DNA from: Phycisphaerales bacterium
GTDB taxonomy: Bacteria; Planctomycetota; Phycisphaerae; Sedimentisphaerales; Anaerobacaceae
DNA length: 58,473 nucleotides
Direction of reading: 5' to 3'
Assembly: GCA_003141275.1 (NCBI GenBank)
Contig: PLLM01000073.1
Location: 1-58,473 of the forward strand
Positions 29,777 to 39,430 of the stretch are shown one piece after another; position 1 is the stretch's first letter, and each line of letters opens with the position of its first letter. The notes beneath the pieces were generated by a model. It had not been told where the DNA came from, searched no databases, and worked only from the letters and a program-made list of their open reading frames with translations. The position numbers and the translations under genes were made by a program.

Positions 29777-29989
29777 ATGGGCTTATTAAAAATAAACGGC
29801 AAAGAAGAAATATTTCCTGACAACAAAATGCCCGCGACGATAGCGGACCTGTTGAGGCATCTCGGCGTTGATTCCACAACCGTCGTCGCCGAACTCGAAG
29901 GTCAAATCATCGAACGCGCAAAATTCTCAACGACTAATCTGCGTGATGGCCATAGTATCGAACTCGTCAGATTTGTCCCCGGGGGCTAA
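29777..29989 (+). CDS. thiS: Sulfur carrier protein ThiS
   Basis: Short protein ending VRFVPGG (C-terminal GG) next to thiG; ATG at 29777 within ORF 29711-29989. Confidence 0.92.
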   Translation: MGLLKINGKEEIFPDNKMPATIADLLRHLGVDSTTVVAELEGQIIERAKFSTTNLRDGHSIELVRFVPGG

Positions 29990-29991
29990 AT

Positions 29992-30765
29992 ATGGATAAG
30001 CTCGTTATCGCTGGAAGACAATTCACCTCGCGCCTGCTCATCGGCACGGGAAAATTCTCCTCCAGCAAGGCAATGGCACAGGCGATAGAGGCCGCTGACG
30101 CCCAAATCGTTACCGTGGCCCTTCGCAGGGTCGATATCACAAACAAGGACGATGATATGCTCTCCGCAATCGACAGGAACAAATACCTCCTTCTGCCCAA
30201 CACATCGGGCGCACGCACCTCTGATGAGGCCGTTCGTTTAGCTCGCCTCGCGCGGGCTGCGACAGGCATCAACTGGGTCAAGCTCGAAGTTACGCCCGAC
30301 CCGTATTATTTGTTGCCCGACCCAATCGAGACATTAAAGGCCGCCGAGATTCTTGTCAAGGAGGGTTTTGTCGTTTTGCCATATATCAACGCTGACCCGA
30401 TATTGAGCAAGAAACTTCAGGATGTCGGCACTGCTACCGTGATGCCTTTAGCCAGCCCCATCGGCTCGAACCAGGGATTAAAAACACGCTCGGCGATTGA
30501 AATCATAATCGAGCAGGCCAATGTCCCAGTCGTTGTCGATGCCGGTCTTGGTTTGCCCTCGCACGCCGCCGAGGCGATGGAAATGGGAGCGGACGCGGTG
30601 CTGGTCAATACCGCAATCGCGACAGCCGTTGAGCCGGCAAAAATGGCCGAGGCGTTCAAGCTCGCGGTAATTGCGGGTCGAACCGCTTATCTTTCAGGCG
30701 CTGCAGCCGAATCCAAAAAAGCAAACGCCTCAAGCCCCCTCACCGGCTTTTTAAGAAACGGGTAG
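29992..30765 (+). CDS. thiG: Thiazole synthase
   Basis: [83 protein letters not shown]. Confidence 0.98.
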   Translation: MDKLVIAGRQFTSRLLIGTGKFSSSKAMAQAIEAADAQIVTVALRRVDITNKDDDMLSAIDRNKYLLLPNTSGARTSDEAVRLARLARAATGINWVKLEVTPDPYYLLPDPIETLKAAEILVKEGFVVLPYINADPILSKKLQDVGTATVMPLASPIGSNQGLKTRSAIEIIIEQANVPVVVDAGLGLPSHAAEAMEMGADAVLVNTAIATAVEPAKMAEAFKLAVIAGRTAYLSGAAAESKKANASSPLTGFLRNG

Positions 30766-30773
30766 TAATTAAT

Positions 30774-31604
30774 ATGAGGTTCGTTAAATATCACGCGATT
30801 GGGAATGATTATATTGTGCTGGATTGGCCGGGCGTCGAGCTGACCGAAAAGCAAATCCGCAGGATATGCCATCGTAACTACGGAGTCGGGGCCGATGGGA
30901 TTCTCTGCGGGTCTGCAGGTGCAGAAGGAAGTCCTTTTGCTCTTCGCATTTTCAATCCCGATGGCAGCGAGGCGGAAAAAAGCGGCAACGGCCTGAGGAT
31001 TTTCGCGAGATATTTGTGGGAGCAGAAGGGCAAACGTCAAACGAGGTTTTCTATAATTACCGCAGGAGGTCCCGTAGAAGCCGAGGTGAATGAAAAGGGC
31101 AGCAGCGTCACCGTCGATATGGGTCAGGTCAACTTTCATAGCAGTAAAATCCCCGTCGCAGGCCCTCCACGTGAGGTAATTAACGAAAAGATGGAAATAG
31201 AAGGTCAGACGCTAATATATTCCGCCGCGACAATCGGTAACCCGCATTGTGTGATTTTGCGAGATAACGTTTCCGCTGACCTGGCACTGCGTCTTGGACC
31301 ATTTATTGAGCGTGATTCGCGTTTCCCGAACAGGACAAACGTTCAGTTTATGAAAGTAGTTGACCGCCGGAACATAAAAATAGAGATATGGGAAAGGGGA
31401 GCGGGATATACTTTGTCCTCGGGAAGCAGCAGTTGCGCGGCTGCTGCGGTCGCATATCGCCTCGGTCTTTGCGATTCCAAAATAACAGTGCGTATGCCCG
31501 GCGGGAACATCGATATTGAAGTAGGCGCAGATTATTCCGTGCGAATGACGGGGCCGGTTACAAAGGTGTTCGAAGGCACAATATCAGAAGAAATGTTTAG
31601 CTGA
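30774..31604 (+). CDS. dapF: Diaminopimelate epimerase
   Basis: KYHAIGNDYIVLDW, FNPDGSEAEKSGNGLRIFARY, ERGAGYTLSSGSSSCAAA. Confidence 0.96.
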   Translation: MRFVKYHAIGNDYIVLDWPGVELTEKQIRRICHRNYGVGADGILCGSAGAEGSPFALRIFNPDGSEAEKSGNGLRIFARYLWEQKGKRQTRFSIITAGGPVEAEVNEKGSSVTVDMGQVNFHSSKIPVAGPPREVINEKMEIEGQTLIYSAATIGNPHCVILRDNVSADLALRLGPFIERDSRFPNRTNVQFMKVVDRRNIKIEIWERGAGYTLSSGSSSCAAAAVAYRLGLCDSKITVRMPGGNIDIEVGADYSVRMTGPVTKVFEGTISEEMFS

Positions 31605-31620
31605 GCTTTATTGAGCCAAT

Positions 31621-32787
31621 ATGGCAGATGCGAAAAAACATACCGTTGCAGATATAAAGACCATTTTGGCCGACAGGGGCCTCGACGGCTCAGGAAAAGA
31701 AATATGGACTAAGCGGCTCGGCGAGATTACTGAAGACGAAGTGAAGTGGGCGTTATCTCGCCAGCCGGGATATTATGTCCTTGACCGATTATTGATGCTC
31801 GTTTCGCCCGCCGCCGAAAATTTCATCGAGCAAATGGCGCAAATCGCCCATCAGCTCACGCTCCAGCGATTCGGCAGAACTGTCCGATTATATGCCCCGC
31901 TTTACGTTTCGAATTTCTGCGTCAATGGCTGCCTTTATTGCGGCTTCAGCACAAATCATCAATTTTCCCGAATCCGCCTCACCATTGAACAGGCCCTCGC
32001 CGAAGCAGAAACAATCGCAAAAGAGGGATTCAAAGATTTACTCCTGGTCAGCAGTGAAGATAAAAATTTTATCACCGTCGATTACCTTGCCGAATTAGCG
32101 TCGAAGTTGCGACCTAAATTCAGCTCGCTGTCTGTTGAAATTTATCAGATGTCCGCCGATAAATACGCGAAGCTTTTTGCCGCCGGTATCGAAGGTGTAA
32201 CGCTGTATCAGGAGACCTACAACCGCCAAACTTTTCGCAAATATCATCCCGCGGGGCCAAAGGCCGACTACGATTATCGATTGAGCGCACCCGATAGTTT
32301 CGGTCAGGCAGGTATGCGGGAAATCGGGCTTGGCGCGCTTCTGGGGCTTTCTGACTGGCGGCTCGAAACCCTTGCTCTCGCTGAGCACGCTCATTACCTG
32401 ATGAAACGCTACTGGAAATCGCGCGTGTCGTTTTCTTTCCCGCGATTGTGTCCCGCCAAGGATGTTGACAGCGCACGGTTTAATCTTCTTTCGGATACGA
32501 ATCTCGTCCAGATGATTCTTGCGCTTCGGCTGTGTTTCGCCGACGCTGGAATGACCATTTCAACCCGTGAGCCGGCTCACCTGCGCGACCAGCTTGTTAA
32601 ATTGGGCATTACCCGGATGAGCGCAGGCAGCAAAACGAATCCCGGCGGCTACTCCACTCACGCCGATTCAGTCGGCCAGTTCGATATCGATGATTCGCGC
32701 AGCCCCGCCCAAATCGCCGCTATGCTGAAATCTCAGGGTCTCGAACCCGTCTGGAAGGACTGGGACAGCGCATTTAACGAAACTTAA
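31621..32787 (+). CDS. thiH: 2-iminoacetate synthase (radical SAM)
   Basis: APLYVSNFCVNGCLYCGF (CxxxCxxC), YQETYNRQTFRKYHPAGPKADYDYRL, SRLCPAK-type motif. Confidence 0.96.
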   Translation: MADAKKHTVADIKTILADRGLDGSGKEIWTKRLGEITEDEVKWALSRQPGYYVLDRLLMLVSPAAENFIEQMAQIAHQLTLQRFGRTVRLYAPLYVSNFCVNGCLYCGFSTNHQFSRIRLTIEQALAEAETIAKEGFKDLLLVSSEDKNFITVDYLAELASKLRPKFSSLSVEIYQMSADKYAKLFAAGIEGVTLYQETYNRQTFRKYHPAGPKADYDYRLSAPDSFGQAGMREIGLGALLGLSDWRLETLALAEHAHYLMKRYWKSRVSFSFPRLCPAKDVDSARFNLLSDTNLVQMILALRLCFADAGMTISTREPAHLRDQLVKLGITRMSAGSKTNPGGYSTHADSVGQFDIDDSRSPAQIAAMLKSQGLEPVWKDWDSAFNET

Positions 32788-35700
32788 AAGGTGGTTTGTT
32801 CTGTCTTGCGGAGTTCTCGCTGCCTCCACATCGCATACAAGGGCGGGTAAACTAACAATTCAAGTATGAAGCTGGTCAGTATGCCGCCAATCATCGGCGC
32901 GGCTATCCGCTTCATCACATCCGAGCCTGTCCCCATCGACCACATAATCGGTATAAGACCCATAAACATCGCCATCACCGTCATCATCTTTGGCCGAATC
33001 CTTTTGACCGCTCCGTGAATAATCGCCTCTTTCAAATCCGCGAAGGTCTTCATCCTGCCCTGTGCCGCCATATCGTTGTAAGACAAATCCAGAAACAGCA
33101 GCATAAACACGCCCGTCTCCGCGTCAAGCCCCATCAGCGCTATCATCCCCACCCATACCGCTATCGAAATGTTATAGCCCAGTATATAAAGGAACCATAC
33201 CGCCCCAATCAGCGAAAAAGGCACCGCGAGCATTACGATGCCGGTCTTGACGATGTTCTTTGTGTTTATGTAAAGCAGCGTGAAAATGATTAAAAGCGTC
33301 AGCGGGATTACGACCTTTAGCCGTTCTCTTACGCGCAGCATATTCTCGAATTGCCCGCTCCATTGCAGGGCGTAACCGGCGGGCAGTTGCAACTGCTCAG
33401 CAACCGCCTTTTTTGCCTGTGTGACGTAACCGCCGATGTCTATGTCCGCCATATCCACGTAAACGTAGCCGGCCAGCATTCCGTTCTCCTCACGTATCAT
33501 CGCAGGCCCAAGCGAAACGCTTATCTCCGCAAGCTCGCCGAGCGGTATTTGCGCACCCGATTGGGTAGGCACAAGCACCCGCTGCAGCTTTTCCAAATCG
33601 TCGCGGTAGTCGCGCGCGTATCGCACGTTTATGCCGTATCTTTCTGTCCCCTGAATTGCCGTCGTAACATTTTCCCCGCCGATTGCGCTTGTGATAATTT
33701 CTTCAGCGTCTTGTATGCTCAACCCGTATCGTGCCAACTGTTCCCGCTTCAAATTGAAATCCACAAAGTACCCGCCCGATACCCGTTCCGCATATACGCT
33801 TCTTGTTCCTTTCAACGGCTTGATGATTTGCTCAAGCTGCATTCCTATTTTTTCAATCTCACTCAGTTCTGCACCGTAAATTTTAATGCCTATCGGCGTT
33901 CGTATGCCGGTCGAGAGCATATCGATTCTCGCCTTTATCGGCATCGTCCAGGCGTTGGTCACGCCCGGTATCTGCATCCTCGCGTTCATTTCCTCAATCA
34001 GTTTTTCCCACGTCAGCCCGGGCCGCCAATATTGCTTGTCCTTCAGGACAACCGTCGTTTCCATCATCGAAAACGGCGCCGGGTCTGTCGGCGTGTTTGC
34101 CCGCCCCGCCTTGCCGAACACCCGCTCAACCTCAGGGAACGACATAAAAATTTTGTCCTGTATCTGTAAAAGATTAGCCGCCTCCGTAATCGATATTCCC
34201 GGCAGCGTCGTCGGCATATACAGAATCGTCCCCTCATTCAAAGGCGGCATAAACTCCGACCCAAGCTGGAAATAAACGGGCACGGTTATGACCATCAGGA
34301 CGATTGCGATGATGATGGTGAACTTGCGATGCTCAAGAACGAAATTGCACGCCGGCTCGTATATCGCGAATAATCTTTTGCTCACCGGGTGCTGCTCTTC
34401 TGGATAGTATTTGCCCACGGTCATTGCGTTGTAAATTTTTGAAAGCCAGGCGGGTTTGAAATGCTTGTAATCCATCCGCGTAAAGAGCATCCGTATCGCC
34501 GGGTCTAAGGTTATCGCTAAAATCGCTGCGATTGCCATCGCGAGGTTTTTGCTGTATGCCAACGGCTTGAACAGTCGGCCTTCCTGGTCAACGAGCGTAA
34601 ATATCGGCAAAAACGCGACCGCTATCACCAAAAGCGAAAAAAATACCGACGGCCCGACTTCTTTTAAAGCGTTGAGCCGGATGATATGAAAATCGCCTTT
34701 GCGCCCGCCCGCCTCCCACAGTTGCAGTTTTTTATACGCGTTCTCAACCTCTACTATCGCGCCATCTACAAGCACTCCTATTGATATCGCGATACCAGAC
34801 AGGGACATAATGTTGGATGTCAGCTTGATGCCATACATCGGGATAAACGACAGCAGCACCGCGATGGGTATCGTAACTATCGGTATAATTGCCGACGGGA
34901 AATGCCACAGGAATATCAGTATCACCAGGCTGACGATAATCATTTCCTCGACGAGCTGATGTTTTAGCGTGTCGATTGCGCGCTTAATCAAATCAGAACG
35001 GTCATAAGTCGTAACTATCTCGACGCCCTTGGGCAGCGACGGCTTTAATTCCTCAATTTTGGCTTTGACGTTATTGATTACGTTGAGCGCGTTTTCCCCC
35101 TGTCTCATTATCACGATTCCGCCTACCGCGTCCCCTTCGCCGTCCAAATCTGCCACACCGCGCCTTATGTCAGGTCCGATTACAACATCAGCGACGTTTT
35201 TCACTAAGACAGGCGTCCCCGAACCGTCTGTCCCTATGACTGTGTTTTCCAAATCCGCGGGCGATTTTACATACCCCTTTGCCCGAATCATATATTCCGT
35301 GCCCGACATCTCAATCAGCCGGCCGCCCACGTCGTTATTGCTTTGCCGGACGGCCTCGACGACTTTGGTAAGGGGAATATTGTATGCAAGCAGCGCATTA
35401 GGGTTAACGTTGACCTGGTACTGTTTTTGAAAACCGCCCACCGCCGCGACATCCGCGACCCCGGGCACGGTTTGCAGCAAGTATCGCAAATTCCAGTCCT
35501 GAAAACTTCGTAAATCCGCCAAACTGTTGTTGCCGGTCTTATCGACCAGCGCGTATTGATAAACCCACCCCAGCCCCGTCGCGTCCGGCCCAATCTCTAC
35601 CGACACGCCCTGCGGCAGTTTCGCGGTGATTTTGCTCAGGTATTCCACCACCCGGCTTCTCGCCCAGTATATGTCTGTCCCGTCCTTGAAGATTATGTAA

Positions 35701-35975
35701 ACGTATGAGAACCCGAAATCCGAAAATCCACGAATCGCCCGCACGTTCGGCGCGCCGAGTAACGCTGTAACAATCGGATATGTCACCTGCTGCTCGATAA
35801 TGTCCGGGCTTCTGTCCCACTGAGAATAGATTATCACCTGCGTATCCGACAAATCCGGAATCGCGTCTAACGGCATAATCCTTATGCAATATACCGCCCC
35901 GACTATCGCCGCAATTGCGAAGAATATGACGATAAACTTATTTTTGGCGGAAAATTCTATTATCCTGCTAATCAT
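32784..35975 (-). CDS. Heavy-metal efflux RND transporter, CusA/CzcA family
   Basis: 1063 aa; MPLDAIPDLSDTQVIIYSQWDRSPDIIEQQVTYPI; ...GVLVDGAIVEVENAYKKL; WVGMIALMGLDAETGVFMLLFLD. Confidence 0.97.
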   Translation of the reverse strand: MISRIIEFSAKNKFIVIFFAIAAIVGAVYCIRIMPLDAIPDLSDTQVIIYSQWDRSPDIIEQQVTYPIVTALLGAPNVRAIRGFSDFGFSYVYIIFKDGTDIYWARSRVVEYLSKITAKLPQGVSVEIGPDATGLGWVYQYALVDKTGNNSLADLRSFQDWNLRYLLQTVPGVADVAAVGGFQKQYQVNVNPNALLAYNIPLTKVVEAVRQSNNDVGGRLIEMSGTEYMIRAKGYVKSPADLENTVIGTDGSGTPVLVKNVADVVIGPDIRRGVADLDGEGDAVGGIVIMRQGENALNVINNVKAKIEELKPSLPKGVEIVTTYDRSDLIKRAIDTLKHQLVEEMIIVSLVILIFLWHFPSAIIPIVTIPIAVLLSFIPMYGIKLTSNIMSLSGIAISIGVLVDGAIVEVENAYKKLQLWEAGGRKGDFHIIRLNALKEVGPSVFFSLLVIAVAFLPIFTLVDQEGRLFKPLAYSKNLAMAIAAILAITLDPAIRMLFTRMDYKHFKPAWLSKIYNAMTVGKYYPEEQHPVSKRLFAIYEPACNFVLEHRKFTIIIAIVLMVITVPVYFQLGSEFMPPLNEGTILYMPTTLPGISITEAANLLQIQDKIFMSFPEVERVFGKAGRANTPTDPAPFSMMETTVVLKDKQYWRPGLTWEKLIEEMNARMQIPGVTNAWTMPIKARIDMLSTGIRTPIGIKIYGAELSEIEKIGMQLEQIIKPLKGTRSVYAERVSGGYFVDFNLKREQLARYGLSIQDAEEIITSAIGGENVTTAIQGTERYGINVRYARDYRDDLEKLQRVLVPTQSGAQIPLGELAEISVSLGPAMIREENGMLAGYVYVDMADIDIGGYVTQAKKAVAEQLQLPAGYALQWSGQFENMLRVRERLKVVIPLTLLIIFTLLYINTKNIVKTGIVMLAVPFSLIGAVWFLYILGYNISIAVWVGMIALMGLDAETGVFMLLFLDLSYNDMAAQGRMKTFADLKEAIIHGAVKRIRPKMMTVMAMFMGLIPIMWSMGTGSDVMKRIAAPMIGGILTSFILELLVYPPLYAMWRQRELRKTEQTTF

Positions 35976-35991
35976 CGTCGCACCGGCGCCT

Positions 35992-37173
35992 TCACTTGTT
36001 TGGTTCCGCTGTCTTGTTCAAAACCGCATTCAGTTTGCTCTCCGAATCTATCAGGAAGTTGCCTGATGTCACGACCTCCTCGTTTTCCGACAATCCTCGC
36101 AATACCTCGTAATATCCTTGTGCTTTTGAGCCGAGAGTTACAACCCTCGGCTCGAAGTGCCCGGTTGTCCCCGCGACGAAGACAATATCGCGCGTCCCCG
36201 CGTGCATCACCGCCTCTTCCGGCACAGCAAGCTTGTCGCCGAGGTCATACTTTATCACCACATTGACAAACATCTCAAGCTTGAGCTTGTTTTCGGTGTT
36301 ATCGACCAAAGCCCTGACCTTGAGCGTCCGCGTCGCGGTTTCGATTATGGGAGTAACGGCGATGACCTTGCCCTCAAACACCTGTCCCGGATAAGCCATC
36401 GCCCGGACCTCGACTGGCGTCCCTGCCTTTACCAGTTCCGCCTCATATTCGTAAATGGTTACATATACCCAGACGTTTTTGTCTTCGCTGGTGGGCAGAT
36501 ACAGATTCTGCTGCGGCTTACCCTGCTTTTCCAGCTCGGTTATTTCATCCTCGCTCATTCCCATAGCCAGCAGCTTTTGCTTCATTGATTTGATAAAGGC
36601 CGCTGACTGCTCATCTATATAACCATCGTCCTTGTGTATCGTTCGGCTGCTTTTGAACGTCTGCAGGTATTCCTGCTGCGCGGTAAAGAGCGCGGGGTCG
36701 TATGCGACCCTTCCCACCGTCAGGATTTGCCCCGACAGCTTCCTCTTTTCCACCCTGCCTTTTTTTACGCCGATTAGCTGCTGCTTTTCAGGACTTATAT
36801 AAACCTCCGCCCCGCCGGTCTTTGCCGGGGCCTCCTCATATACCGGCACATAATCCATCCCCATCTGGTCTTTCATAGGGACAGGCGAAGTTACCGCGGG
36901 ATTCATCGGGTTGCGATAATACAGTATTTTTCTTTCTCCGGCCTGCTTTGAGGGCTCCTGAGGTTTAACTTCCCTTTTCACTAACGACATTCCGCATATC
37001 GGGCAATCGCCCGGTTTGTCCGAAGTATAGTTCGGGTGCATCGGGCAATAATAAATTTCTTTCGCAGCCCCCGCCGCCGGCCCTTCGCTGCCGGCCATAA
37101 AATGTTTAACCGCAAAAGCGCCAAAAACCACCGCTACAATAATCACGCCGACGATAATCGCCCGCCTTTTCAT
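35992..37173 (-). CDS. Efflux RND periplasmic adaptor, CusB type, with N-terminal heavy-metal-binding motifs
   Basis: YYCPMHPNYTSDKPGDCPICGMSLV and YYRNPMNPAVTSPVPMKDQMGMDYVPVY, then adaptor domains. Confidence 0.95.
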   Translation of the reverse strand: MKRRAIIVGVIIVAVVFGAFAVKHFMAGSEGPAAGAAKEIYYCPMHPNYTSDKPGDCPICGMSLVKREVKPQEPSKQAGERKILYYRNPMNPAVTSPVPMKDQMGMDYVPVYEEAPAKTGGAEVYISPEKQQLIGVKKGRVEKRKLSGQILTVGRVAYDPALFTAQQEYLQTFKSSRTIHKDDGYIDEQSAAFIKSMKQKLLAMGMSEDEITELEKQGKPQQNLYLPTSEDKNVWVYVTIYEYEAELVKAGTPVEVRAMAYPGQVFEGKVIAVTPIIETATRTLKVRALVDNTENKLKLEMFVNVVIKYDLGDKLAVPEEAVMHAGTRDIVFVAGTTGHFEPRVVTLGSKAQGYYEVLRGLSENEEVVTSGNFLIDSESKLNAVLNKTAEPNK

Positions 37174-37200
37174 TGTTCAATTCCTTCTTAAGGTGAATTC

Positions 37201-37548
37201 TTATTTTTGGAACTGTGGCAGCTTCGCTACGTATTTTTCAGGGTCTTTCTCAAACGCTGCCTTGCATTGGGTGCAGCAGAAATAAACCTTCTTGCCCTTG
37301 TACTCAACAAAAACATTCTTGTCGATTTTGTTGCCTTCCATAATGGGGCACATCGTCTGCTCGGTTGATGCCATTATTGTTGTGGCTGTCTTATTTGCAT
37401 CCTCTGCCGTCGTTGCCGCCTGCTTCTGCATACCTTCCATCGACATTGTGTTAGGCGTTGCAGCGGGCTGCTCTTTCTTCTTGCACCCAATAAGACCAAG
37501 GGCGAGCACTATTGCAACAGTTGACAAAATTATTGTTGAAGTTTTCAT
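37201..37548 (-). CDS. YHS-domain lipoprotein
   Basis: Lipobox LGLIGC; CPIMEGNKIDKNVFVEYKGKKVYFCCTQCKAAFEKDPEKYV. Confidence 0.88.
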   Translation of the reverse strand: MKTSTIILSTVAIVLALGLIGCKKKEQPAATPNTMSMEGMQKQAATTAEDANKTATTIMASTEQTMCPIMEGNKIDKNVFVEYKGKKVYFCCTQCKAAFEKDPEKYVAKLPQFQK

Positions 37549-37657
37549 TTTTATTACCTTTCCAAAATAATATCTTCGTTTTTTCTATTGCTTTGCTATT
37601 CTATACTAATCCGATAGGAATGTGTTCTGCTAAATCAATCCTCTCAGATTACTAACG

Positions 37658-38926
37658 TTATCTCAAGTCCAGTTCCGTTCCCGCCAGCGTCTCAAGCTCG
37701 GCCAGTTTTTGCTGATTGTCCGCAATCGCCCGCTGGAGAGACAAATGATAATCCAGAAGCGTTCGCTGGGCGTCAATCAAGCTTAAAAAATCTATTGTCC
37801 CTTGTCGATACGCCGCCTCCGATGCCTGCAGCAGTTCCCTGCCCTTCGGTATAAGGGTGTCCTGATACAATCGTATCTTTCGAATGCTGTCTCTGTATTC
37901 ATAATGTGCCTGTGACGCCTTTGTCAAAAGGACGTTTTCCGTCTCAATCTTCTGCTGCTCGATGCTCGCCTTTTGTGCCTGCGCCTGTCTTTCTCCGGCG
38001 CTGTAGCTATCGCGCCATAAAGGCAGATTCATCTGAAACACAAGTGCCACGGAATCCTGGCCGCTGTTCCCGCCGCTTTTGTCGAATTGAGTCCACTCTA
38101 CTCCCACGCCTATGTCCGGATAAAAATTTTTCTCCGCAAGCGTAATTTTGCTCCCCGCGGCCATTGCCTCAAAATTAAGTCCCGCGAGTTCCGGGTTCTT
38201 CTGCCTTAATATGCTCACCAATCGCTCATAATCCAGCTCAACCGCGTTGAACTCTTCGGTCTTTGGCCAAGGCAGGTTCGTATCTGCCGGCAGGGTCAAT
38301 GCCGTTGTTAATCTGCTTACAGTTGGTTGTCGTAGTTGCTCAAGGCCCCGCAAAACGTCCTCCATTTTCGCTATTTCAACCTGTGCTCGAATCACGTCAG
38401 GATGGCTCGCTTCAGCCGTCATATGCTTCGTTTGTGCGACTTCTTCGAAATGCCTCATCAGCTCAAGATTCTCTTTTGCTATATCAATTGCCCCGGCAAG
38501 ATAGGCAAATTCGTAAAATCTCTCTTTCACCTCTTTGAATAATGCCAGCCGATTTGCCTGATATTTTTGTTGCGCCGCTGCCGCCTCTTTCACAGCCGCC
38601 TCAGCCCTCGCGTCAATTTTGCCGAACCATGGAAACTCCTGCATTACACCTGCCATCTGGCGCATCTGCATATCCGACTGCCGTGTGTAATAGCCGTAAT
38701 TAACTTGGGGGTCAGGAAGCGTCTTTGCCTGCGGAACCTGTTCAATTGCCATTTGCCACTGCTGATAGCTGCTTTTTAGCCCGGCGTTGTGCGACTCGGC
38801 ATATCCCAGATAATCTCTCAGGGTCAGGAACCTGTTTGTTTCATTAGGTTCGCCAATAGCGCAAGCATACGGCAATAGGATGATGACGGCGGTTGCCAGA
38901 GACATTGTTAATATGCCCGTTCTCAT
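37658..38926 (-). CDS. TolC/CusC-family outer-membrane efflux protein (copy 1)
   Basis: TolC repeats; ...AAYRQGTIDFLSLIDAQRTLLDYHLSLQRAIADNQQKLAELETLAG. Confidence 0.92.
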   Translation of the reverse strand: MRTGILTMSLATAVIILLPYACAIGEPNETNRFLTLRDYLGYAESHNAGLKSSYQQWQMAIEQVPQAKTLPDPQVNYGYYTRQSDMQMRQMAGVMQEFPWFGKIDARAEAAVKEAAAAQQKYQANRLALFKEVKERFYEFAYLAGAIDIAKENLELMRHFEEVAQTKHMTAEASHPDVIRAQVEIAKMEDVLRGLEQLRQPTVSRLTTALTLPADTNLPWPKTEEFNAVELDYERLVSILRQKNPELAGLNFEAMAAGSKITLAEKNFYPDIGVGVEWTQFDKSGGNSGQDSVALVFQMNLPLWRDSYSAGERQAQAQKASIEQQKIETENVLLTKASQAHYEYRDSIRKIRLYQDTLIPKGRELLQASEAAYRQGTIDFLSLIDAQRTLLDYHLSLQRAIADNQQKLAELETLAGTELDLR

Positions 38927-39016
38927 CGCATATTTCCTCGAAACAATTTCTCGCTTAGTTTATTCATCCGAGAGCTTTATCTTATACTGGTTTAAACCCG
39001 TCACACAAGAAAATTA

Positions 39017-39295
39017 TTACCTCCTGAATTTATCCAGCAATTCGATGACCTCATCTATTTTTTTCTGTTTTTCCGTATCGGATTTGCCCTTCAGCGCACC
39101 GGCGACACAGCCGTCGAGATGTTTTCTGAATACTTCCCCTTCGACCCTGTGCAGTGCGCCGATGCACGAGCGTATCTGCATCAGGATATCGATGCAGTAT
39201 CTCTTTTCTTTAATCATTCGCTGGATTCCGGCGACTTGGCCCTCGATTTTCTTCAAAAACTGCAGTTGCCCTTCGTGCGTAGTCGGCTGTCCCAT
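39017..39295 (-). CDS. CsoR/RcnR/FrmR-family metal-sensing transcriptional repressor
   Basis: QLQFLKKIEGQVAGIQRMIKEKRYCIDILMQIRSCIGALHRVEGEVFRKHLDGCV; C...HxxxC ligand pattern. Confidence 0.92.
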   Translation of the reverse strand: MGQPTTHEGQLQFLKKIEGQVAGIQRMIKEKRYCIDILMQIRSCIGALHRVEGEVFRKHLDGCVAGALKGKSDTEKQKKIDEVIELLDKFRR

Positions 39296-39319
39296 ATTTA
39301 TACCCTTCTTTCTGTGTAT

Positions 39320-39348
39320 ATTATACCATACCCCCCTACCCTATGTTC
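39320..39348 (-). promoter_or_regulatory. csoR promoter with candidate G-tract CsoR-type operator in the spacer
   Basis: Minus strand GAACAT-AGGGTAGGGGGGTATGG(17)-TATAAT; operator-like GTAGGGGGGTATG. Confidence 0.6.
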
Positions 39349-39430
39349 GCAAATTTTTAAAGATTATGCCGTTTTTTTAAGGTTTGGTTTTAAAAAGAAA
39401 TGGTGTTATGCCCGCTGCGGCTGAAAGATT

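Noticed and set aside
33351-34169. 272-aa plus-strand ORF
   Set aside because: Antisense shadow of the CusA-type gene.
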